Part shown: positions 19,030-26,182 of the stretch, piece after piece
How the letters are laid out: every line of letters starts with the position of its first letter
How positions within the stretch are numbered: the first letter of the stretch is position 1
From: Rhodopirellula halodulae
GTDB taxonomy: Bacteria; Planctomycetota; Planctomycetia; Pirellulales; Pirellulaceae
Reading direction: 5' to 3'
Length of the DNA stretch: 64,000 nt
Assembly (NCBI RefSeq): GCF_020966775.1
Contig: NZ_JAJKFV010000011.1
Span: 1 to 64,000, forward strand
The notes under the pieces: model-generated
Told to the model about the DNA's origin: nothing
The model's database searches: none
What the model saw: only the letters and a program-made list of their open reading frames with translations
Position numbers and translations under genes: made by a program

Positions 19030-19737
19030 ATGCTCGAGCAGATCTCGTCTCAATCCACCGTCGTCATCGCGGTCGCCGCGTTGGCTCACTTGCTGTTTTT
19101 CTTTGTGCTGGCGATGTGGGCCAGGGGCGATCGTAAAAAGATCGTCCAGACGCTGCAGCGATTCACCGATTCGCTCCCGCATCGCAGCCGCATGGACTAC
19201 GACGCCCATCCGTCGGACCAGATCGAAGCTTGCTTGGCGGACATCCAAGACGTCTTGGTCGAGCCGGCCGGTTCGCCCCACCGCGTTGCTCTCAGTCAAC
19301 GCATGCGGATTCTCGATGAACGTCGCGACTACCTTCACTCGTTGCGATTCGAGACCGCTTGGAACGTGGCTCGCACAATGATCGAGGCTTACCCGTTGGC
19401 GGGCGTGCTGGGCACGATCCTCGCGATTGGCGCTGCACTCGCTTCGGATGACCAGGCTTCCGTCAGCATCATCGTGACGCGATTTGGCGACGCGATTTGG
19501 TCCACGTTTGCTGGCTTGGCTTCCGCGATCACGTTGATGTTGATCAACAGCTTCTTTGAACCCGGTTTTGCCAAACTTTCCGAAAACCGACTGCACGTCC
19601 GTGAAATGGCATCGAAAGCCAAACGCGAACTTGGCCCGGCTGATCGCGGCGACGCGCAAGTCAACCCGCCCAGCGTGACCGACTCACCCAACGCGGTCAG
19701 CTCATCCAGCCAGGTTGCACCAGGAACCACAACGTGA
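19030..19737 (+). CDS. MotA/TolQ/ExbB-type proton channel protein
   Basis: 235 residues. One membrane segment near residues 8-30 (VVIAVAALAHLLFFFVLAMW), a cytoplasmic domain, then the conserved pair of helices (AYPLAGVLGTILAIGAAL and FGDAIWSTFAGLASAITLMLIN). PLAGVLGT...STFAGL is the family signature around the proton path. These proteins pair with an ExbD/TolR/MotB-type protein and turn proton flow into motion. Starts 10 bp after the GH13_18 gene and overlaps the next gene by 4 bp, matching the usual channel/partner pairing. The target machine is unknown. Confidence 0.82.
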   Translation: MLEQISSQSTVVIAVAALAHLLFFFVLAMWARGDRKKIVQTLQRFTDSLPHRSRMDYDAHPSDQIEACLADIQDVLVEPAGSPHRVALSQRMRILDERRDYLHSLRFETAWNVARTMIEAYPLAGVLGTILAIGAALASDDQASVSIIVTRFGDAIWSTFAGLASAITLMLINSFFEPGFAKLSENRLHVREMASKAKRELGPADRGDAQVNPPSVTDSPNAVSSSSQVAPGTTT

Positions 19738-20630
19738 GTGATTCGGTGTCGAGCACCACTGAAACGGGTAGCCTGGGCGATCGCCACGCCTCTCGCATTG
19801 GGTTGCGACGCACGCGTTTTCAACTAACACCATTAATGGATCTGTTGCTGATCATCGTGTTCGCACAGTTCCTCGAGATGCGCGAAACGTCTCAGGAGCA
19901 AACTCGCGAGATCGAGCAGGAACGCCAACAGTTGTTAGACGAACAAACGCAGTGGCGGAACGAACGTGACGAGGCGGTTGCTCAGCGCAACATGGCTCGC
20001 GCGAATCAGCAATCCAATTCGCAAGACGTCGTCCGCGCGATCGACTTGCTGCGCGGTTGGTTGAAACTCGACGATGCTCAGGCAAATGAAGCCACCGCCA
20101 GTGTCCCATCGGATTCACGCGACGTGATCACACGGGCGATCGAACGTTCTCGGAAATTGGCTTCGGCGGATCCGAACACGCTCATTCGATTCTTGGTGGG
20201 CCACGATGAATTGTTGAAGCGAGCCGAAGTTTGGACGGTGCACGCGCGTGACACGGGCGACATCGTGGTCGACGCATCGGGGCAAACCACATCGTTCCGT
20301 TTGGAGAGCCGTCGCCAAGCTGAACGCACCCAAGAAGTCGCTGACCGGTTGTTCGCCGCTTACAAACAATGGCCTCAGCCCAAAGGGTTGGTGGTGGTAC
20401 TGGTTTCTTATTCGCCGCGAAGCGTTGCGGGCGTCTACCAACCATTGGTCGATGCGTTGCCCGCTACACTGGAACGATTGCGAGCCGACACGCCGACCAG
20501 CCGTTTTGAATACACCGTGTTGGGTGCGGCTCCGGCACCTGATTCGCAGTCACTGATCAGCGACGAAACGCCTTCCCCCACAGCACCTGAAAACTTCTCG
20601 CCACTTCAAGGGAACCCAGACGATGCGTAA
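19734..20630 (+). CDS. ExbD/MotB-like stator partner with periplasmic coiled coil
   Basis: 298 residues, GTG start overlapping the channel gene (GTGA). A single N-terminal membrane helix (residues ~25-45) has the ExbD-like pattern RFQLTPLMDLLLIIVFAQF, with a membrane Asp at the position that binds protons in ExbD, TolR and MotB. A charged coiled coil follows (~48-95, QEQTREIEQERQQLLDE), then a soluble alpha/beta domain (~110-275) without a recognised peptidoglycan-binding motif. It is longer than ExbD (~140) and nearer MotB in size. The assignment rests on the membrane motif and the gene pair. Confidence 0.7.
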   Translation: MSDSVSSTTETGSLGDRHASRIGLRRTRFQLTPLMDLLLIIVFAQFLEMRETSQEQTREIEQERQQLLDEQTQWRNERDEAVAQRNMARANQQSNSQDVVRAIDLLRGWLKLDDAQANEATASVPSDSRDVITRAIERSRKLASADPNTLIRFLVGHDELLKRAEVWTVHARDTGDIVVDASGQTTSFRLESRRQAERTQEVADRLFAAYKQWPQPKGLVVVLVSYSPRSVAGVYQPLVDALPATLERLRADTPTSRFEYTVLGAAPAPDSQSLISDETPSPTAPENFSPLQGNPDDA

Positions 20631-21150
20631 ACGAATCCCGCTGGCCGTTGGTGGCGGCATCGCCCTGTTGATCGCCAGCCAGTTCCTCGATTTTGGGCTG
20701 GGGTTTCAAAGCGGCGATGCGCCGTCCGTTTCCACTGACCCCAATTCCTCTTCCGCAATTCTGGACGCGATTGTCGAATCCGAATCGGATGCCGAAGAAG
20801 ACACCAACGAACCGATGACGGATCTCGACTCCATGGTCGTTCCTGACGTGGCGGACGTTTTGATCGACGGGGAACGCTACCTCGTGATCACCAACGCGAA
20901 CGAACCTGAGAAACGACAACCGCTGACGATTGATGAAGTATTGGCGTTGGTGATGTCGTCCCCCGGCGATGACAGTGGCATTCAAATTCGGATCAGCCGC
21001 ACTCCCGATGCAATCGCGATGACGGAAGAATTCCTTCTGCAACAACTCAGCAACCTCGGATTGGATGAAGACGAAATCGATCGTCGACGACAACTGGTCG
21101 AACTTCCTTCCGACGCGAACGAAACATCCCCAACCGCCGACGCCCCGTAG
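20623..21150 (+). CDS. Membrane-anchored protein, third gene of the ExbBD-like cluster
   Basis: 175 residues, overlapping the preceding gene by 8 bp. One N-terminal membrane helix (IPLAVGGGIALLIASQFLDFG) then an acidic linker and a small domain (VPDVADVLIDGERYLVITN...LTIDEVLALV...IQIRISRTPDAIAMTEEFLLQQL). No family is recognised. Topology is probably N-in with the acidic part in the periplasm. Tight coupling to the channel pair suggests it is a component or load of the same complex. Confidence 0.7.
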   Translation: MRKRIPLAVGGGIALLIASQFLDFGLGFQSGDAPSVSTDPNSSSAILDAIVESESDAEEDTNEPMTDLDSMVVPDVADVLIDGERYLVITNANEPEKRQPLTIDEVLALVMSSPGDDSGIQIRISRTPDAIAMTEEFLLQQLSNLGLDEDEIDRRRQLVELPSDANETSPTADAP

Positions 21151-21207
21151 AGGCGTTGGCGATCAAATTGCTGCGACGCAACCAAGATTCACGACGAGAC
21201 CAACCCC

Positions 21208-23427
21208 ATGACTTTCATCCAACCAAGGCACACGCTTCACGCGACGCTGGCGACCTGCGTTGTCACCATCGGTGTGCTCTCCAATTTGACAACCGCCTCC
21301 GCGGAGGACCCCACCTTGAGTTCAACCACCAAGCTTTCCTATCCCGACACGCGAAAAGACGACGTGGTCGACGATTACCACGGCCGCACCGTCGCGGATC
21401 CGTATCGCTGGCTCGAAGACGTCGAGAGCGATGAAACCGAAGCTTGGGTCAAAGCTCAAAACGAAGTCACGCAAGGCTATCTGCAGGCGTTACCACAACG
21501 TGAACCGATGCGGAAACGTTTGGAAGAACTGTGGGACTATTCGCGAACGGGACTGCCGGCCAAACGCGGCGACACGTACTTCTACACCTTCAACGATGGT
21601 CTGCAGAACCAAAGCGTGCTGTACCGGACGCCGGTGGACGTCTCGCCGTCACAGTGGGCGTCCGAACGCGAAGTGCTGCTGGATCCGAACAAGCTGAGCG
21701 AAGACGGCACGATGTCGATGGCCTCGTGGTCTCCCAGCGACGATGGCAAGTACCTCGCTTATGCGATTGCCGATGGCGGCAGTGACTGGCGAACCTGGCG
21801 TGTTCGTGAAGTGGCAACAGGCCAGGACACCGATGACCTGATCGAATGGTCCAAGTTCAGCGGCGTCGCGTGGACGCCCGACAACCAAGGCTTCTACTAC
21901 TCGCGATACGCCGCACCGGTCGAAGGTCAGGAACTGACCGGCACCAACGACAACCAAATGCTGTACCTGCACCGATTGGGAACGCCGCAATCAGAAGACC
22001 AACTGATCATGAAACGCCCCGACCATCCCAAATGGGGCTTCGGAGCGTCCGTGACGGACGACGGTCGCTACCTTGTCATCGGCAACTGGAAAGGCACCGA
22101 ACCCAAGACGCAGGTGTTCATCCAAGACCTCTCGATTAAGAACGCACCCGTTCGCGGTTTGATCATGGGATTCGATGCCGACTACACCTTCATCGGCAAC
22201 GAAGGTTCCACGCTGTTCTTCTTGACCGACCACGAGGCTCCACGACGAAGAGTGATCAGCTTGGACGTCGCGGAACATGCCGCTCGCACAGACGACAACA
22301 TCGACGAGCCCGCCGATCGCTCCGGATGGAAGGAAATCATTCCGCAGAGCGACAACGTCCTAGAGGATGTCTCGCTGCTTGGTGGAACCTTCTTTGCCAA
22401 CTACTTGGTCGATGCCCTCAATCAAGTCGAGCGGTTTGGGCTCGATGGTGAGAAACTCGGTTCGTTGAAACTGCCCGGCAAAGGATCCGTGGGCGGATTG
22501 GGTGGTAAACAAGACGCCACGGAAACGTTCTTCTCCTTCACGAACTACGTCACCCCGCCCAGCATCCACAAGGTGGACGTCGCAACCGGTGAATCTGAAT
22601 TGGCGATCACCCCCGAAGTCGCCTTCAACGTCAGCGACTACATCACCGAACAAGTCTTCTGCACCAGCAAAGACGGCACGAAAGTGCCGATTCTGATCAC
22701 GCGGCACAAAGGCTCGCCGCTGGACGGAAGCAACCGAACGTTGCTCTACGCCTACGGCGGATTCAACATCTCGCTCACGCCGTCATACTCACCCGCGATT
22801 GCGGCTTGGTTGGACGCGGGCGGTGTCTACGCCGTGGCGAACCTGCGTGGTGGCGGTGAATACGGACGGCAGTGGCACGAAGACGGGATGCAACTGAAGA
22901 AGCAAAACGTGTTTGACGACTTCATTGCGGCGGCGGAACACCTGATCGACATGGGTGTGACCCGCAAAGAACGCCTAGGGGTTCGCGGCGGCAGCAACGG
23001 TGGCCTGCTGATCGGCGCCGTCATGACTCAGCGTCCCGATCTGTTTGGTGCGTGTCTTCCCGCGGTTGGTGTGATGGACATGCTTCGCTATCACAAATTC
23101 ACCATCGGCTGGGCTTGGGTGACCGAGTACGGCAGCAGCGACGATGAAACCCAAATCGACAACCTATTGTCCTACAGCCCGCTGCACAATTTGAAGCCAG
23201 GCACCTGCTATCCCGCGACCATGGTCAGCACCGCCGATCGTGACGACCGTGTGGTCCCTGGTCACAGTTTTAAGTTCGCCGCGGCCCTGCAGGCGGCTCA
23301 GTCGTGCGACAACCCGACGTTGATCCGCATCGAAACGCGAGCCGGTCATGGTGCGGGCACGCCAACCAGCAAAAAGATCGAAGAGTACGCCGATCTTTGG
23401 TCATTCTTGCTTCAAAATCTGAAATGA
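21208..23427 (+). CDS. Secreted prolyl oligopeptidase (S9A)
   Basis: 739 residues with a signal peptide (ATLATCVVTIGVLSNLTTASA). N-terminal YPDTRKDDVVDDYHGRTVADPYRWLED is the family hallmark, followed by a seven-blade propeller (~90-440) and an alpha/beta-hydrolase domain. Catalytic residues: S596 in GGSNGG, Asp in the DRDDRVVP block (677-684) and H714 in AGHGAG. It cuts short proline-containing peptides after Pro. 57 bp separate it from the previous gene, so it may be the last member of the run. A GC-rich hairpin follows. Confidence 0.95.
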   Translation: MTFIQPRHTLHATLATCVVTIGVLSNLTTASAEDPTLSSTTKLSYPDTRKDDVVDDYHGRTVADPYRWLEDVESDETEAWVKAQNEVTQGYLQALPQREPMRKRLEELWDYSRTGLPAKRGDTYFYTFNDGLQNQSVLYRTPVDVSPSQWASEREVLLDPNKLSEDGTMSMASWSPSDDGKYLAYAIADGGSDWRTWRVREVATGQDTDDLIEWSKFSGVAWTPDNQGFYYSRYAAPVEGQELTGTNDNQMLYLHRLGTPQSEDQLIMKRPDHPKWGFGASVTDDGRYLVIGNWKGTEPKTQVFIQDLSIKNAPVRGLIMGFDADYTFIGNEGSTLFFLTDHEAPRRRVISLDVAEHAARTDDNIDEPADRSGWKEIIPQSDNVLEDVSLLGGTFFANYLVDALNQVERFGLDGEKLGSLKLPGKGSVGGLGGKQDATETFFSFTNYVTPPSIHKVDVATGESELAITPEVAFNVSDYITEQVFCTSKDGTKVPILITRHKGSPLDGSNRTLLYAYGGFNISLTPSYSPAIAAWLDAGGVYAVANLRGGGEYGRQWHEDGMQLKKQNVFDDFIAAAEHLIDMGVTRKERLGVRGGSNGGLLIGAVMTQRPDLFGACLPAVGVMDMLRYHKFTIGWAWVTEYGSSDDETQIDNLLSYSPLHNLKPGTCYPATMVSTADRDDRVVPGHSFKFAAALQAAQSCDNPTLIRIETRAGHGAGTPTSKKIEEYADLWSFLLQNLK

Positions 23428-23448
23428 CTTCACGATGACGATGTTGTT

Positions 23449-23473
23449 CCCCGCCGAGATCTCCTCGGCGGGG
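23449..23473 (+). terminator. GC-rich hairpin after the oligopeptidase gene
   Basis: Perfect 10-bp stem CCCCGCCGAG / CTCGGCGGGG with a 5-nt loop, 22 bp past the stop. No T-run follows, so it may be an RNA-stabilising or Rho-assisted end rather than a classic intrinsic terminator. Confidence 0.5.
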
Positions 23474-23593
23474 GTGGTGGGTCGTTCGGCTCGATGAACA
23501 CCACCCATCACCGGACATCGCATGAACAGTCATCGCGTCATCGCACAAACGACCGACCATCCATCTCCTTCAACAACCATCCCCGACCACTCG

Positions 23594-24391
23594 ATGTTGC
23601 TGCAACAACCCCAAGAGTCACCTTACGACCTGCACTTTGAGCTGTTTGGTTTCCCGATTCGCATCGCTTGGACTTTCTGGCTCGGCGCAGCCGTTTTCGG
23701 TTGGTACTTGGTGGAAGCGTTTGACCGAATGGACGGCAGTCCTGGACGCTTACCGTTGTTGCTTTTATGGGCGATGTGCATGCTCGTTTCGATCTTGATC
23801 CACGAGCTCGGTCATGCCTTTGCCTTTCGTCAAAACGGCATGGAATCATCGATCGTGCTGTACCACTTTGGCGGACTTGCCATCCCTCGTTCCACCAACA
23901 GCTACGGTGGTTTTGCTTCGTCGTTTTCAACGCCACGGATGAGCAACCTGAACGAACTTTGGATCGCATTGGCAGGACCACTGGCGCAGCTTGCCTCCGC
24001 CGCATTGCTCGTGTTGGTTGTGAAGCTGATGGGCTTCCGTGTGCTTGCCTTTTCGTTGATGCCTTGGCCGTTCTACTTGATCCCCGGTGTGCTGGAAGGC
24101 AACGACATCGACAGCCCCGGACTGTTAGCATTGGTGACGTTCTACGTGTGGCCGAGTGTGCTTTGGGCGGCACTCAATTTGATTCCCGTCTTCCCGCTCG
24201 ATGGTGGACGAATCATGCGTTCGTTGGTGCTGATGGGCGGCGGCCAAACCGACACTTGGCTGTGGATCAGCATGATCGTTGGCGGTGCTTGCACCATCTA
24301 CGGCTTCCAAGGCGGTCAGATGTTCCTCGGCATCCTTTTTCTGTCGTTGGCGGTGGGGAATTACCAAATGCTGCAGGGCTCTCGGTTCTGA
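23594..24391 (+). CDS. M50 (site-2 protease family) membrane metalloprotease
   Basis: 265 residues from the ATG at 23594; an upstream ATG at 23522 adds 24 polar residues. Polytopic, with the zinc motif HELGH at residues 70-74 in a membrane segment (SILIHELGHAFAF) and the distal Asp ligand D203 in NLIPVFPLDGGR. S2P-type enzymes cut membrane-embedded substrates such as anti-sigma factors. No PDZ or CBS domain is present, so this is a minimal type. No obvious partner is adjacent. Confidence 0.88.
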   Translation: MLLQQPQESPYDLHFELFGFPIRIAWTFWLGAAVFGWYLVEAFDRMDGSPGRLPLLLLWAMCMLVSILIHELGHAFAFRQNGMESSIVLYHFGGLAIPRSTNSYGGFASSFSTPRMSNLNELWIALAGPLAQLASAALLVLVVKLMGFRVLAFSLMPWPFYLIPGVLEGNDIDSPGLLALVTFYVWPSVLWAALNLIPVFPLDGGRIMRSLVLMGGGQTDTWLWISMIVGGACTIYGFQGGQMFLGILFLSLAVGNYQMLQGSRF

Positions 24392-25463
24392 TTTTCCCCG
24401 CGATTCACGGTGTTTTCCTCGCACACCATCGAGTTCGTCGATCGCGCGTTTCACGCCGTTCAACCGCCCGACGCCGTCACAAACACCACCCGCGACGGAA
24501 CCTCAAACAGCGTTGCTGCGTTGAAATGGTCGGTGTCCATTCCGCATTTTCAGCGTCATCGTTCACGTGCCGCGACGTGCATCCACGCGGCTTCGATCAA
24601 GCTCTCCATCGATCTCCCGAAGGATGGTTCAAGCCGTTGCCAAACAAGCGACGAAGGCAAGCCGAGTCGTCGAAGGATCACCACCGTGATGACGTTCACG
24701 TTTCGTCGAGAGCAACGCTTGCATCGTTTGAACTGGCTTCAGTGAACGATGCAAACGCGGAAGGACATGGCAAGCACATCGTGATGGCATGTCGATGAGC
24801 AACATGCATGCGTCATCACTGGATGGTCGACGCGTTGCGTGCGCTGTTGTTTGCGCATCAATGAACGTTGAAACAACGAACAAATGACCTTTGAAGACAT
24901 CAACGCGTCGATTTTTTTGCAAATTTTTTTGCAACGCTTGAAGGCTTGTTTGTGGTGTCATCAAGCAACCAGTGCGCGCACGTTGCAAACTTGATTCGTT
25001 CACGTCGCTAACAACGCGCTGCGCGCAAACAACGTCAAAAACATTGAAAAAACCAAGTGTTACCGCACCTGTTTGCAATCCACACGCAAACGTCGTTTGC
25101 AACGATCAACGTTCATCAACGTTTGTTGCTTTGACATCGAAGACGAAGCACGCTTAAAAAATGCGTTTGCCGTAGCAAAATTTGTTGGCGACGCAAGCGG
25201 TTTTTTCACGAAAACATGTTGCGGAATCCAGCGAAGCGCGTACAGTTACGCGCATGTACTAACGATTGTTTTTGTTTGCAAGGTCGATGAGGAACATCGA
25301 AGCAAACGGGATCGATCACCCTTGATTGTTGTTGAGCCGTGGCCGGTGACTTGCAATCAACTTTGACTACGAAGACATCGACGCACCGTCGTCGTTGAAC
25401 CTCGAAGTCATCCCAGCAAGTCACAATGACTCGACAACAGTTCCTTTCTCGCGGAGGAAGAAC
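24392..25463. other. 1.07-kb non-coding region rich in TTGCAA, leader of the H1-like gene
   Basis: No open frame here has recognisable features. From about 24740 the base composition becomes more AT-rich with many TTTGC/GCAAA strings. The palindrome TTGCAA occurs seven times: 24917, 24929, 24983, 25073, 25097, 25276 and 25351. GTTTGCAA occurs at 25071, 25095 and 25274. It ends in a clear ribosome site (GGAGG at 25453-25457) for the H1-like gene. It could be a long regulatory region, an untranslated leader or a non-coding RNA locus. Confidence 0.6.
24911..24934. repeat. Tandem 12-bp repeat ATTTTTTTGCAA x2
   Basis: Two exact, adjacent copies of ATTTTTTTGCAA. T7 tracts 12 bp apart are nearly in helical phase and would be expected to bend DNA. 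Each unit ends in TTGCAA, the motif that recurs through this region. Confidence 0.9.
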
Positions 25464-25727
25464 GTGGCCAAGAAAAAAGCGACCAAGAAGTCCGTCAAAC
25501 GCACTGCAAAAAAGAGCGTGAAGAAGGGCGTCAAAAAGACAGCTCGCAAAGCAACCAAGAAGAAGGCTGTCAAAAAGAAAGCCGTGAAGAAGGGCGTCAA
25601 AAAGACCGCTCGCAAGGCAACCAAGAAGAAGGCAGTGAAGAAGAAAGCTGTCAAAAAGGCAACCAAGAAAAAGGTCGCCAAGAAGAAAGCAACCAAAAAG
25701 AAAGTTGCCAAAAAGAAACGTCGCTGA
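25464..25727 (+). CDS. Histone H1-like Lys/Ala-rich repeat protein
   Basis: 87 residues from a GTG at 25464, chosen because GGAGG lies 6 bp before it and because the upstream 23 in-frame codons encode unrelated sequence. The product consists almost wholly of Lys, Ala, Thr, Val, Arg and Gly in KKATKK/AVKKKA units, like the C-terminal tail of histone H1 and bacterial H1-like (HC1/AlgP-type) proteins. It should bind DNA or RNA without sequence specificity and compact the nucleoid. Residues 19-62 are two identical 22-residue copies. A strong terminator follows, so it is monocistronic with a long leader. Confidence 0.85.
   Translation: MAKKKATKKSVKRTAKKSVKKGVKKTARKATKKKAVKKKAVKKGVKKTARKATKKKAVKKKAVKKATKKKVAKKKATKKKVAKKKRR
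25518..25649 (+). repeat. Two 66-bp in-frame direct repeats inside the H1-like gene
   Basis: Copy 1 is 25518-25583 and copy 2 is 25584-25649. Codon by codon they differ at six third positions (ACA/ACC, AAA/AAG, GCT/GCA, GTC/GTG, AAA/AAG, GCC/GCT) and all six changes are silent, so the encoded 22 residues are identical. Confidence 0.9.
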
Positions 25728-25784
25728 TCCAAGCGAACTCGACGTTCCATTCAAGTCGCCGAACCTCGGCGACTCCCAACAGAC

Positions 25785-25825
25785 AAGCCACGTTGAGCTC
25801 CACATCGGACAACGTGGCTTTTTTT
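25785..25825 (+). terminator. Strong Rho-independent terminator of the H1-like gene
   Basis: Perfect 11-bp stem AAGCCACGTTG / CAACGTGGCTT (25785-25795, 25810-25820) followed by five T. Confidence 0.9.
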
Positions 25826-26182
25826 GTATCGCCACGGTACCGCCCGACTGTTTCGCAGACCCTCGCGACCGCAAATGGACCTGAAATCGCTCCGCACACC
25901 GCCGGAACGAACCGCGATTTCGCATGCCGCCCGGACCAACCCAAGCGAAGCAGAAACGCTTGGTCACACCTCCCCCCACGATCATGGTTTGGAGTGCAAT
26001 CTGCCCCCAATTTTGGACGCAGTTCGATTCTCTCCCCGACGGCCGTCAATCGCTCGCGGGGGCTGGTTTGGCCCTTCGCGTCGGCTTACTTTGGCATTCG
26101 TCAGCCCGCTCCATCACCCCTTCCTTGCTGACTTCCTTCAGGGCTCACCGCCCATCCGTGTCTATCCAACGGAACTTGCTTG
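25826..26182. other. Intergenic region upstream of the POT transporter
   Basis: 357 bp with no supported gene. It must carry the promoter and leader of the transporter; no clear promoter or riboswitch is recognised. Confidence 0.45.

Noticed and set aside
18643-19659. A 338-codon minus-strand frame.
   Set aside because: Antisense to the phosphorylase and channel genes; composition is Arg/His-rich like other shadows.
24392-25463. Replication origin or DnaA-box cluster.
   Set aside because: TTGCAA and GTTTGCAA do not match the DnaA box TTATCCACA, and no dnaA, dnaN or other origin-linked gene is present.
24911-25650. CRISPR array.
   Set aside because: The repeats are short, contiguous or coding, with no regular spacers and no cas genes anywhere in the window.
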